The position numbers and the translations under genes are program-made. Source: Planctomycetota bacterium (GTDB lineage: Bacteria > Planctomycetota > Planctomycetia > Gemmatales > Gemmataceae). From it: DNA of 64,000 nt. The stretch lies in NCBI GenBank assembly GCA_009920765.1, contig RFZJ01000011.1, positions 1 through 64,000 on the forward strand, in the 5' to 3' direction. Of the stretch, positions 53,810 to 62,965 are shown piece after piece; the first letter of the stretch is position 1; each line of letters opens with the position of its first letter. A model generated the notes under the pieces. It was given only the letters and a program-made list of their open reading frames with translations. It was not told the origin of the DNA and ran no database searches.

Positions 53810-56641
53810 ATGAATAATCATCCACTTAATTTGTTGGGACGCTTTGGAGTTTTAACTCTGGGCGTTCTTATTTTCGTCTTTCAAAACCTGAAGGCAGACG
53901 ATGCACAGGGTTTGGAGTTTTTCGAAAAGAAAATACGACCTGCATTGGTTGAGAATTGCATCAAGTGCCATAGTGCTGCTGATAATAAAGTTAAAGGCGG
54001 GTTGGCGTTGGATAGCAAGGAAGGTGTGGCGAAGGGGGGAGAAACCGGGCCAGCGGTTGTTTCAGGAAAACCCGAATTAAGCTTGTTGGTAAAAGCAATT
54101 CTATATGATGGCGATTTAAAAATGCCCCCTAAAGGGAAGCTTCCTGCTGAGGTTATTGCAGATCTGGCCCAGTGGGTAAAAATGGGTGCGCCTGATCCTA
54201 GAACCAAAAAAAATGCTGAAATTACAAAGAATGAGAAGAAGCCATCGAAGGGGGAAAACTGGTGGTCGTTTGCCCCCATAGCCAATGTTAAAGTTCCCCA
54301 GGTGAAAAATACTTTTGTACGTAATGAAATCGATAATTTTATTCTCTCAAAGTTGGAGAAAGAAAACTTATCCCCTTCGCCCGAGGCTTCGAAGGCAATT
54401 TTGGTTCGTAGGTTATATTTTGATCTGATAGGTTTGCCACCCACGCCCGAGCAAGTTAAAGCTTTTCTCTCTGATAACAGTGCGGATGCTTATGAGAAGT
54501 TGGTGGATAATCTTCTTAAATCACAGCACTTTGGTGAAAAATGGGGAAGGCATTGGCTGGATATCGTGCGGTTTTCTGAATCCAGCGGAGGGGGGCGCAC
54601 CACATTATTTCCAGATGCATGGCGTTACCGCGATTATGTCATTCAATCTTTTAACAGTGATAAATCTTTCAACCGATTTTTACTTGAACAAATAGCAGGA
54701 GATCTTCTCCCTGCCAAGGATAATCGTGAACAGGCTGAAAACATCATTGCGACATCATTTCTTGCATTGGGTCCGACCAACTTTGAAAGGCAGGACAAAA
54801 AAATTCTGGAAATGGATGTTGTTGATGAGCAACTTGATACATTGGGCAAAGCTGTATTGGGCATGACCATTGGCTGTGCACGGTGCCATGATCACAAATT
54901 TGACCCTATTCCAACCCATGATTATTATGCGCTTGCTGGTATTTTTAAAAGTACCAAGACTTTGATACATGATAATGTTTCGAGGTGGGTGGATCGTAAA
55001 CTTCCCGTGGATGCCGAAACCGAGAAAAAGATCAGCGAGCATGATGCTAAAGTTGCACTTCTAGAAAATAAAATCAAGGAACTTAAGAAATCCACCACCA
55101 AGGGCGATGCGGTAAAAAAAATCATCGATCCAAAAGATCTTGATGGTATCGTGATCGATGATACCAAGGCCAAAAAAGTTGGTGCATGGACTGTTTCCAA
55201 GTTTAGTAATTTCTTCATTGGCACGGGTTACCTGCATGATGAAAATAAAAACAAAGGGGAACTAACTCTTAGTTTTACGCCAGAATTTCCCAAGGCCGGC
55301 AAGTATGAAGTGCTGCTTGCCTACCAAGGTGGGCCAACTAGGGCAGGGAATGTCCCTGTTACCATTTTTCATGGGGATGGCGAAACGGTGGTGCATGTCA
55401 ACATGCAGAAAAACCCGCCTGTGGATGGGCGATTTGTCAGCCTTGGTCAGTTCAGGTTTGAAAACTCCGGGCAAAATTTTGTCATGATTTCCAACATGGA
55501 TACCATTGGGCATGTAACCGTTGATGCCTTGCAATTTCTGCCCGTGGGGGAAGCTGAAAAAGTGGTAAAAACCACGGCAAAAGGCGAAACCCTCGATGCT
55601 AAAGAACTCAAGAAAATGGAGATGGAATTAAAAGAATTGAAAGCCAAGGGGCCGTCCAGGCAGGTTGCGATGTCTGTCGAAGAAGAGAAAAAGCCATCTG
55701 CCATAAACATTTGTATAAGGGGAAATGTTCATACTCCAGGAGCATTGGTTCAACGCGGTTTTCTTTCTGCTGTAAAGGTTAACAATGCTCCAAAAATCCC
55801 TGATAGCGCAAGCGGGCGCAAAGAACTTGGTCTTTGGCTTGGCGATGATTCCAATCCTTTGACTGCCCGGGTTTATTCCAACCGTGCTTGGAGTTGGTTG
55901 TTTGGTTCCGGCTTGGTTCGCACTACCGATAATTTTGGTACCACTGGGGAAGCGCCCTCCCATCCCGAACTTCTTGATTTTCTTGCAGCGGAATTCATCA
56001 AGGATAATTGGTCGACGAAAAAGTTAGTCCGAAAGATTGTAACTTCGCAAACTTATAGGCAATCTTCTGAAGAAAGTGCTTTAGCGCAGCAGAAAGATCC
56101 CGAGAATAAAACTTTCAGCCATATGAACCGCAAGAGGTTGGAAGTTGAATCGATCCGTGATGCCATATTGATGATGTCAGGCAAGTTGAACCTGACCATG
56201 GGGGGGGCGAGTATAAACCCTGGAACCAGCAGCGAATATGGCTATAAATTCACGGATGTCAGGCGAAGTGTTTACACTCCGATATTTCGGAATAATCTGC
56301 CCGAGATTTTTGAAGTATTTGACTTTCCTGATCCCAACTTGGTGGTGGGAAAGCGTAATGTCAGTACCATTGCACCCCAGGCGTTGTTTTTGATGAACAA
56401 TCCCTTCATCATCGAAAAATCGGGTGAAGCCGCTGCGCATTTGCTCAAAGATAGTGGGCTTTCTGACACTCAAAAAATTGAGAATGTTTATTTTCAAGTG
56501 CTGGGAAGGGCCCCAAGCCCTTCTGAACAGTCCAAAGTTTTGGCGTTTTTACAGGAAAAATCCGAAAAAGAGAAAGCTCAGGCATGGCCCTTGATCTTTC
56601 AAGCCATGTTTAGCACTTTGGATTTTCGATATTTACATTAA
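53810..56641 (+). CDS. PSCyt1-DUF1549-DUF1553 protein with golvesin-like insert
   Basis: ATG 53810 gives a 943-residue exported protein. A planctomycete cytochrome domain (PSCyt1) has CIKCH at about 50-54. DUF1549 follows from about 170 to 390 and carries a second heme motif, CARCHDHKFDP at about 356-366. An inserted beta domain at about 447-578 resembles the golvesin C-terminal domain (FTPEFPKAGKYEVLLAY, VTVDALQFLP). DUF1553 fills the end (ADVRRSVYTPIFRN-like motif, FPDPNLVVGKRNVST). The protein is almost always paired with a DUF1501 protein, as here. Its role is unknown; a polysaccharide-linked redox function has been suggested for this class. Confidence 0.88.
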   Translation: MNNHPLNLLGRFGVLTLGVLIFVFQNLKADDAQGLEFFEKKIRPALVENCIKCHSAADNKVKGGLALDSKEGVAKGGETGPAVVSGKPELSLLVKAILYDGDLKMPPKGKLPAEVIADLAQWVKMGAPDPRTKKNAEITKNEKKPSKGENWWSFAPIANVKVPQVKNTFVRNEIDNFILSKLEKENLSPSPEASKAILVRRLYFDLIGLPPTPEQVKAFLSDNSADAYEKLVDNLLKSQHFGEKWGRHWLDIVRFSESSGGGRTTLFPDAWRYRDYVIQSFNSDKSFNRFLLEQIAGDLLPAKDNREQAENIIATSFLALGPTNFERQDKKILEMDVVDEQLDTLGKAVLGMTIGCARCHDHKFDPIPTHDYYALAGIFKSTKTLIHDNVSRWVDRKLPVDAETEKKISEHDAKVALLENKIKELKKSTTKGDAVKKIIDPKDLDGIVIDDTKAKKVGAWTVSKFSNFFIGTGYLHDENKNKGELTLSFTPEFPKAGKYEVLLAYQGGPTRAGNVPVTIFHGDGETVVHVNMQKNPPVDGRFVSLGQFRFENSGQNFVMISNMDTIGHVTVDALQFLPVGEAEKVVKTTAKGETLDAKELKKMEMELKELKAKGPSRQVAMSVEEEKKPSAINICIRGNVHTPGALVQRGFLSAVKVNNAPKIPDSASGRKELGLWLGDDSNPLTARVYSNRAWSWLFGSGLVRTTDNFGTTGEAPSHPELLDFLAAEFIKDNWSTKKLVRKIVTSQTYRQSSEESALAQQKDPENKTFSHMNRKRLEVESIRDAILMMSGKLNLTMGGASINPGTSSEYGYKFTDVRRSVYTPIFRNNLPEIFEVFDFPDPNLVVGKRNVSTIAPQALFLMNNPFIIEKSGEAAAHLLKDSGLSDTQKIENVYFQVLGRAPSPSEQSKVLAFLQEKSEKEKAQAWPLIFQAMFSTLDFRYLH

Positions 56642-56692
56642 TATCAATCATGTTATTGCAGGGTAGGATATACAGTATTAAGGACCTTGATC

Positions 56693-58114
56693 ATGTTTAA
56701 TCGAAGAAAATTTTTGGAAACAACATCCTGTGGATTCGGGAATCTAGCCTTGTTGGGCCTTGCAGGTACACAAGCCAAGGCTGCAACTCAAGGGAATATC
56801 GATCCATTAGCCCCCAAACAGCCTCATCATTCACCCAAGGCAAAGCGTATTATCTTTCTGTTTATGCAGGGTGGCCCCAGTCAGGTTGATTCTTTTGATT
56901 ACAAACCCTTGCTTGAAAAACGCGATGGGGATATGGAAGAATTCCGAGATGCCCGGGTGCTTGCCAAAACAGGCACTGTCACCAAGCATCGGGTGATGAA
57001 ATCTTTGTGGAAGTTTAATCAGTATGGTGAAACTGGGCGCCATGTCTCAGATCTTTTTCCTAATATAGCAACCCATATTGATGATCTTTGTCTGCTCCAT
57101 GGAATGCGAACCGAAGGGGTGGCCCATGGTCCTGCAACTTTATTCATGCATACAGGATCGATCAATTTGATCCGCCCTTCGATGGGTAGTTGGGTTAGTT
57201 ATGGTTTGGGCAGCGCAAATAAAAACCTGCCTGGCTTTGTGACTTTATGCCCTTCAATGGGTAATGGTGGCCCTAGGAATTTCAGCAACGCATTTCTGCC
57301 CACGGTTTTTCAAGGCACTGCAGTGGGTCGGGCAGGCATAACTGCCAAGGATGCAACCATCAAGAATCTTTACCATCCTTCCATGAAAATAGCTGATCAA
57401 GGAAAGTATCTTGAGTTTCTTCGCTCTCTTAATGCAGAGCAGTCTGGCAAAAGCCAGGCGGATAAAGATTACGAAGCCACTTTAAATTCTTTCGAGCTTG
57501 GATGGAGAATGCAAAACTTCGCCCCCGAGGTACTTGATCTTTCAAGGGAAACCAAATCCACTCTTGAAGACTATGGCATTGGCAATTCAACTACTGATAA
57601 TTATGGCAGGCTTTGTTTGATGGCTCGTAGGCTTGCGGAAGCTGATGTTCGCTATATTCAAGTAAACTATGGCGATAATACCAACAACCCAGCCTGGGAT
57701 CAGCATTCCAATCTTCCCAAGCATGCAGACCATGCAAAGGCAGTTGACAAACCTGTTGCTGCTCTTTTGGGCGATCTTAAAAAACGCGGTTTGCTAGAAG
57801 ATACTTTGGTTTGGTTTGGTGGCGAGTTTGGTAGAACCCCTTATTCAGAGCGCAATGGTACAGGCCGTGATCATAATCCCAATGGCTTCACCGTATGGCT
57901 TGCGGGCGGCGGCGTGAAACCCGGGTATACCCATGGCAAAACCGATGACTTTGGTTTTAATGCAATTGATGGATGTGTTCATATGCATGATCTTCATGCA
58001 ACGATGCTGCATCTGCTTGGGTTGGATCATCAGAAACTTACCTTTAAGTTGGATGGTCGCGATTTCCGCCTGACCGATGTGCATGGCCACGTTGTCCACG
58101 ACATTATTAGTTAA
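56693..58114 (+). CDS. DUF1501 family protein, Tat-exported
   Basis: ATG 56693 has AAGGA at 56679-56683. The 473-residue protein opens with NRRKFLETTSCGFGNLALLG, a twin-arginine leader. The DUF1501 region resembles the alkaline phosphatase/sulfatase fold, with FMQGGPSQVDSFDYKP near residue 55, QVNYGDNTNNPAWDQHSN and GEFGRTPYSERNGTGRDHNP. The histidines and aspartates would bind metals. The partner is the DUF1549/1553 gene 51 bp upstream. The pair ends at a strong terminator. Confidence 0.9.
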   Translation: MFNRRKFLETTSCGFGNLALLGLAGTQAKAATQGNIDPLAPKQPHHSPKAKRIIFLFMQGGPSQVDSFDYKPLLEKRDGDMEEFRDARVLAKTGTVTKHRVMKSLWKFNQYGETGRHVSDLFPNIATHIDDLCLLHGMRTEGVAHGPATLFMHTGSINLIRPSMGSWVSYGLGSANKNLPGFVTLCPSMGNGGPRNFSNAFLPTVFQGTAVGRAGITAKDATIKNLYHPSMKIADQGKYLEFLRSLNAEQSGKSQADKDYEATLNSFELGWRMQNFAPEVLDLSRETKSTLEDYGIGNSTTDNYGRLCLMARRLAEADVRYIQVNYGDNTNNPAWDQHSNLPKHADHAKAVDKPVAALLGDLKKRGLLEDTLVWFGGEFGRTPYSERNGTGRDHNPNGFTVWLAGGGVKPGYTHGKTDDFGFNAIDGCVHMHDLHATMLHLLGLDHQKLTFKLDGRDFRLTDVHGHVVHDIIS

Positions 58115-58128
58115 AGGCCGGTATAAAT

Positions 58129-58165
58129 AAAAAGGATCGGGCCCAAGGGTCCGATCCTTTTTTAT
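58129..58165. terminator. Bidirectional terminator between DUF1501 and yebC
   Basis: AAGGATCGG (58132-58140) pairs with CCGATCCTT (58151-58159), with an inner CCC-AA-GGG. It is flanked by A-run on the left and T-run on the right, so it can end transcription from both convergent genes. Confidence 0.9.
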
Positions 58166-58179
58166 TGGTAGAGAAGTGG

Positions 58180-58932
58180 TTATTCTTTTTCGAGTTTTGC
58201 TAAAACTTCTGGGGACATTTGCATATTGCAGTAAACATTCTGCACATCGTCATTATCATCGAGGGTTTCAAGAAGTCGGGTAACCTTGCTGGCGGTTTCT
58301 GCGTCAACATCAACATTCATTTTGGCGACCATTGTGATTTCAGCAGATTCACAGACGATATTGTTTTTGCCCAAGGCTTCCTGCACTTTTTGAAATGCAG
58401 CGGGGTCGCAAGTTACGGTGAATTTGCCTCTGTCGTTTTGCATATCGTCAGCGCCTGCATCAAGCACGATGGACATAAGGGAATCTTCATCAATTCCTTT
58501 TGCAAGGATTACAAATACACCTTTGCGATCGAAGAAATGTGCAGCGCAGCCAGGGGCACCCATGTTGCCCCCGCCTTTTTCAAAAAGCTTTCGAATTTCA
58601 CCGTTGCTGCGGTTACGATTGTCGGTGAGAAGATCAACCACGATGGCAGTGCCGCCTGCGCCAAATCCTTCATAGACTAATTCTTCATAGGTGATGCCTT
58701 CAGCTTCGCCTGTCCCCCTGCGGATAGCCCGCTCTATGTTATCTTTGGGCATACTGATAGCACGGGCTTTGTCGATGGCGTAGCGTAATTTAAGATTGGT
58801 AACGGGGTCGCCACCACCTGCTTTTGATGCAATGATAATCAGGCGACTAAGCTTGCTCCATAGCTTGCCTCGTTTGGCATCTGCTGCACCTTTATAATGT
58901 TTTATGTTTGCCCAATGGGAGTGGCCTGCCAT
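58180..58932 (-). CDS. yebC: YebC/PmpR family protein
   Basis: The 250-residue protein starts AGHSHWANIKHYKGAADAKRGKLWSK in sense, with the family's conserved N-terminus, and includes the central KARAISMPKDNIERAIRRGTG. The ribosome site AAGGAGG lies 9 bases upstream. The length matches the family. YebC-type proteins bind DNA in some bacteria and relieve ribosome stalling at proline runs in others, so the precise role here cannot be fixed. Downstream of a TPR gene. Confidence 0.95.
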   Translation of the reverse strand: MAGHSHWANIKHYKGAADAKRGKLWSKLSRLIIIASKAGGGDPVTNLKLRYAIDKARAISMPKDNIERAIRRGTGEAEGITYEELVYEGFGAGGTAIVVDLLTDNRNRSNGEIRKLFEKGGGNMGAPGCAAHFFDRKGVFVILAKGIDEDSLMSIVLDAGADDMQNDRGKFTVTCDPAAFQKVQEALGKNNIVCESAEITMVAKMNVDVDAETASKVTRLLETLDDNDDVQNVYCNMQMSPEVLAKLEKE

Positions 58933-58997
58933 TGCCTCGACCTCCTTACAAGCGCTATTTACAAGCGCAGCCTTTTGTAAAACAACAAGATGTTATT

Positions 58998-61238
58998 CTA
59001 CTTCTTGGAAGGCTTGAGTTCCAGTAATTCAATCTTTTGTTTTATATCTTTAACCCGCTCCGGGTCTCTGCGGGTGCGAACAACCTCGTAAAGGCTGATT
59101 GCTTTAAGGTAGGATTCCAAACTTTTTTGTTTTTCCTTGAGGCTGAAATAAACATCGCCTAGATGATCCCAGATCACAGGATCATCAGATCCTTCAGGCA
59201 GATTGGAGGCTTTTTCAAGCTCTTGACGCGCTTCATTCAGTTTTCCCCTGCGGAATATGACCCAACCAAGACTATCAATGTAGGCTGCATTTTCAGGCTC
59301 AAAGGTTAGTCTGTTGCTTGTGTCGCGCAATTTTTGGTCGAGGTCGAGGGCCTTGCGGATTAATTTTTCCGCTTCCTCCAAGTTATGTGATCGATCCGCC
59401 CATTGATAGCCAAGATCGTTGTTTGCGGTGGCATCTGCAGGGTCGGCTTCAAGAATCTGTTTCAACAATGACTCGGATTTCTCATGATTCTTCATGGCAG
59501 AATAAATGGAGCTAAGCGTGTACCGGATATCGCGTACTTCGCTTGGTTGGTCGTAATCTCGTAAGAGGGTGAGAGCTTCTTTTTCTGCATCTTGAAGCCT
59601 GCCCATTTGTGCAAGCAAGCTAGCCCGGTAGCGTTTGGAAAATAATTTTTCCCGGTCTTGGGATTCATTGATTGCTAGATCAATTGCAGCAAGGGCTTCA
59701 AGATCTTTTTCCAGGTGGGTGTATGCGCCCGCCATCTCCACATGAAAAAGCACCCTGCTTGTATTCTTGGCTTTATCGAGCCCCTCTTTGCAAAGGGCGA
59801 TAATTTCCTGATACTTGTGAGCCATGCGGTAGATTCTAAGTAATCCGGAATAAATTTCGGATTCTGTGGCGGAGTTGGGAGTGGATTCAGTAAGAGAAAC
59901 GAGAAGAAGTTTTTCGCCAGCTTTTAATTCAGATGCCCTGGAGGCGAGTGTTCCTAATGCAACCTTGGTTTCCAGTCCAAGTTTGCCTCCCTTGACAACC
60001 TGGGTATAAGCCTGATCTAAAATTTTTCGAAGCATTTCGGGGTCTTTTTTGAGTGCAAGAAGCATGGCTTTGACTTGCATTGCCTGGGAAGGGTCGGGTG
60101 GTATGCCACCTTTGCGGGAAACAGCTTGGATGGAAGATTCAAGCCTGGTTAATGCGCGGGAAGCGCCTGATTCCTTATTTTCGCGGTAGAGATCAAACAG
60201 GGCATGATACACTTCGGTCGAGGGAGCCTGATTGGCGATTTCCTCATAAATTGCCTCTGCCCGTGGTATCTGGCCTTTGATTTTAAGTTCTCTTGCCAAA
60301 AGAAGTTTCAAGGAATTGTTATGGGAATCCCTGCTGGAAGCGAGTTCGATTTCTGGAACGACATCTTTATCTTTTCCCATTTTCTTTTGCAGGGAGATTT
60401 TTAATTCGTAGGCTTCGGTTCCTAGAGGTTGGGTTTGTAAATACTCATCGACTCGAAGAAGAGCCTCTTCGTTTTTTCCTTCACTTGCATAAACTTGGGC
60501 CAGGTTTAATCCCAGCCTGCCTGATCGCACAACATCAAGCTTCTGGGCTTTTAAATAATATTCGATTGCTGTTTTTGTATCCTTGCGTTTCAAGGCCAGC
60601 CTGCCAAGCACCTCGTAATTTTCAGCCTTTAGTTTCCGATATGAATCTTCTGTAAGTTCAAGAACATCCTCTGCGGAAGGCATCTCCAGAATGTCTGCAA
60701 CCCCTTTGCTTTTCTCTTCAGATTTTTCCCAATTGCTGGTTTGTTCGTAGCGCAGCGAAAGTTCCCTTAATACTTGAAGGCGTAATTCAGGTTTGTCTTT
60801 TGATGCAGGGTTCTTAATAAGTTTTTCGAGTATCTCGGTGACCTCCTCTGTTTTTCCCAATGCTGCAAGTTGCTTGGCATAGAGTGCGAAGGTTTCCAAA
60901 CTTGAATCATCGCGATCTAAAACATACCTGCATTGAACCAGGGCATCTTCGATTCGATCCAACGACATATAAATGGGGATGAGAGCTTTTCTTGGTGATA
61001 GGGCTGTGGGGTCTAATTCCAATGCTTTTTCGAAAGACCTCAAGGCATCGAGCAGTCGATTTTCTTTTTCATAAAGCAATCCAGAGCCATAAAGCTTGAT
61101 GGCTTCTTCGCGTTTGCTATCGCTGGTAAGTTTTGGAAGAGGGTCCACTCTTTTGGGTGTATCTTCCAATTGAACCTGCATGGAAGTTGAAAGTAGCAAT
61201 TCCATCAGAATCAGAATGTAAGGGGATAGAATCATCAT
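58998..61238 (-). CDS. Large TPR protein, exported or membrane-anchored
   Basis: The 746-residue protein has a hydrophobic leader (ILSPYILILMELLLSTSM) and then more than ten TPR-like helix pairs, among them GSGLLYEKENRLLDALRSFEKALELDP and YDQPSEVRDIRYTLSSIYSAM, ending with DHLGDVYFSLKEKQKSLESYLKAI. There is no catalytic motif. It is a helical-repeat scaffold, probably outside the cytoplasm, and typical of planctomycete genomes. It sits 65 bp before yebC on the same strand. Confidence 0.82.
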   Translation of the reverse strand: MMILSPYILILMELLLSTSMQVQLEDTPKRVDPLPKLTSDSKREEAIKLYGSGLLYEKENRLLDALRSFEKALELDPTALSPRKALIPIYMSLDRIEDALVQCRYVLDRDDSSLETFALYAKQLAALGKTEEVTEILEKLIKNPASKDKPELRLQVLRELSLRYEQTSNWEKSEEKSKGVADILEMPSAEDVLELTEDSYRKLKAENYEVLGRLALKRKDTKTAIEYYLKAQKLDVVRSGRLGLNLAQVYASEGKNEEALLRVDEYLQTQPLGTEAYELKISLQKKMGKDKDVVPEIELASSRDSHNNSLKLLLARELKIKGQIPRAEAIYEEIANQAPSTEVYHALFDLYRENKESGASRALTRLESSIQAVSRKGGIPPDPSQAMQVKAMLLALKKDPEMLRKILDQAYTQVVKGGKLGLETKVALGTLASRASELKAGEKLLLVSLTESTPNSATESEIYSGLLRIYRMAHKYQEIIALCKEGLDKAKNTSRVLFHVEMAGAYTHLEKDLEALAAIDLAINESQDREKLFSKRYRASLLAQMGRLQDAEKEALTLLRDYDQPSEVRDIRYTLSSIYSAMKNHEKSESLLKQILEADPADATANNDLGYQWADRSHNLEEAEKLIRKALDLDQKLRDTSNRLTFEPENAAYIDSLGWVIFRRGKLNEARQELEKASNLPEGSDDPVIWDHLGDVYFSLKEKQKSLESYLKAISLYEVVRTRRDPERVKDIKQKIELLELKPSKK

Positions 61239-61366
61239 GCTTTTATTTCCCTTGCTGCTGGATCAGTTGTTAAGGATTGATCCGTTGGTTTAGCAATGAG
61301 GGATTGTAAACAAAAAGGTAGGAAAAACGCTAGCGCTCTTCGCTGGATTATAGGTTCCGGGAACAA

Positions 61367-62134
61367 TTAAGATTTTTGCTGTAACTTAGCTGCCAATAAT
61401 GTGTTATGAAGAAGCATGGTGATGGTCATGGGGCCAACACCGCCCGGCACTGGGGTAATTGCACCACATAAAGGCAAAACCTGTTCGTAATCAACATCGC
61501 CAACTAGTTTCCCATCTTCCAGCCTGTTGATCCCAACATCAATTACCACAGCGCCTGGTTTCACCATGTCCGCAGTCACAAAGCAAGGCTTGCCAATAGC
61601 CGCGACAAGGATATCTGCCTGTCTGGTAATTTCTTTAAGGTTTGAGGTTTTACTATGGCAGATGGTGACGGTTGCATCGATGCCATTCTGCAAAAGAATC
61701 AAGCCCATGGGTTTGCCTACGATGGTGCTTCTGCCAAGAACTACAACATGTTTGCCTGCAACGGGGATTTTATAGCGCTGCAACATGACGAGAACGCCAT
61801 GCGGAGTGCAGGGCAGAAGTCGAGGCCTACCCGAAGTTAGAAGGCCAAGGTTTTCCGGGCCAAAGCCATCCACGTCTTTAAGGGCGGTTACTGCATCAAG
61901 GATGAGATCGGTGTTTAAATGTTTGGGAAGGGGTAGTTGCACCAGTATGCCATGAACTTTAGGGTCTTGATTAAGTTTTGATATAAGATTAAGAAGATCT
62001 GCTTGGGTGGAGTTGGCATCAAGCTTATGGAGCCAGCTTTCAAAGCCGGCTTTCTCGCAGGCCTTCTGCTTGTTCCTTACATAAACCTGTATGATTAGGC
62101 TAAGTGCTTTGCCATCGATGATTTGGGCAGCCAT
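61367..62134 (-). CDS. folD: FolD-like methylene-THF dehydrogenase/cyclohydrolase with internal deletion
   Basis: The 255-residue frame covers the family from MAAQIIDGKAL to the end. The catalytic VYVRNKQKACEKAG (Tyr and Lys), GILVQLPLPKHL, the NADP loop GRSTIVGKPMG and TPVPGGVGPMT are intact. By comparison with E. coli FolD, about 32 residues between IIDGKAL and QVYVRNK are missing, in frame. These should include the first long helix and the first central strand (LAVVLVG-type). The N-terminal domain may not fold normally. This could be a true deletion, a pseudogene in the making or an assembly error. The function in one-carbon metabolism is therefore uncertain. Confidence 0.85.
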   Translation of the reverse strand: MAAQIIDGKALSLIIQVYVRNKQKACEKAGFESWLHKLDANSTQADLLNLISKLNQDPKVHGILVQLPLPKHLNTDLILDAVTALKDVDGFGPENLGLLTSGRPRLLPCTPHGVLVMLQRYKIPVAGKHVVVLGRSTIVGKPMGLILLQNGIDATVTICHSKTSNLKEITRQADILVAAIGKPCFVTADMVKPGAVVIDVGINRLEDGKLVGDVDYEQVLPLCGAITPVPGGVGPMTITMLLHNTLLAAKLQQKS

Positions 62135-62144
62135 GATTCTCCCA

Positions 62145-62193
62145 CCCTAAAAATTAAAAAACATGGGCACGAAGGGTAAACTTCATGCCCATG
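62145..62193 (-). terminator. Terminator after the peroxiredoxin gene
   Basis: CATGGGC (62162-62168) pairs with GCCCATG (62187-62193), with inner GAAG/CTTC. On the - strand the hairpin is followed by TTTTTTAATTTTT, a classical intrinsic terminator 18 bp past the peroxiredoxin stop. It lies just before the folD start. Confidence 0.88.
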
Positions 62194-62210
62194 GTAAAAC
62201 CAATAAGTGC

Positions 62211-62798
62211 TTACTTGACTTTTTGGAAATAAGTCTGCGAGCCCTTGGGATCGGGCTTCATGGTGGCTTCGCCAGGTTGCCAGTTGGCTGGGCAGACTTC
62301 CCCATGCTTTTCTACAAATTGAAGTGCATCAATAATGCGGATGGCTTCATCAACGCTACGGCCCAATGGCAGGTCATTGACCAAAAGATGGCGAACAATG
62401 CCTTCCTTGTCGATGATGAATAAGCCGCGTAAAGCAATTCCTGCCTCTTCCAAAAGTACGCCATAGGATCTTGCAATGTTTTTATTGAGATCTGCAATAA
62501 GGGGGTAACGTACACCACCAAGGCCACCCTTGTTGCGCGCTAAATTATTCCATGCAAGATGGGAGAACTGGCTATCAACACTTACACCAAGCACCTCTGT
62601 GTTGCGTTTTTTGAACTCAGCGAGTTTTTCATCGAATGCAATAATTTCGGTGGGGCAGACAAAAGTAAAGTCGAGTGGGTAGAAGTAAAGAAGCACATAC
62701 TTTCCCTTGTAATCGGAAAGCTTGATGTTCTTGAATTCTTCGCCAACGAGAGCGGTGGCTGCGAAATCAGGGGCAGGCAGGGTTACTTTTGCTGACAT
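62211..62798 (-). CDS. Typical 2-Cys peroxiredoxin (AhpC/Prx1 type)
   Basis: The 195-residue enzyme reduces hydrogen peroxide and organic peroxides. The peroxidatic Cys is in FVCPTE near residue 48 and the resolving Cys in EVCPANW near 169, the typical 2-Cys layout. The C-terminal tail is long enough to be of the sensitive type but lacks an obvious YF motif ending. A GGAGGA ribosome site precedes the ATG. No AhpF or thioredoxin gene is next to it. Confidence 0.95.
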   Translation of the reverse strand: MSAKVTLPAPDFAATALVGEEFKNIKLSDYKGKYVLLYFYPLDFTFVCPTEIIAFDEKLAEFKKRNTEVLGVSVDSQFSHLAWNNLARNKGGLGGVRYPLIADLNKNIARSYGVLLEEAGIALRGLFIIDKEGIVRHLLVNDLPLGRSVDEAIRIIDALQFVEKHGEVCPANWQPGEATMKPDPKGSQTYFQKVK

Positions 62799-62852
62799 GG
62801 ATAATCCTCCGTGTGATGTTGATTAATAATGGGGCCTTTATTAAGCCCCTCA

Positions 62853-62858
62853 ATTATA
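62853..62858 (-). promoter_or_regulatory. Possible -10 box for the peroxiredoxin gene
   Basis: A perfect TATAAT on the - strand lies 55 bases upstream of the peroxiredoxin start. The -35 region (GTTCAT-like) is poor. A hairpin, GGGGC (62831-62835) with GCCCC (62845-62849), would lie near the start of the transcript. Confidence 0.3.
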
Positions 62859-62965
62859 TTACTAGATGATATAATATGAACTGCACAAGTTTTGTTGGTT
62901 GTATTTTTTAAAAGAATGGTGTTACCGGGTAATGACACCCGGATTTTAACCACTAGCATATTAAC

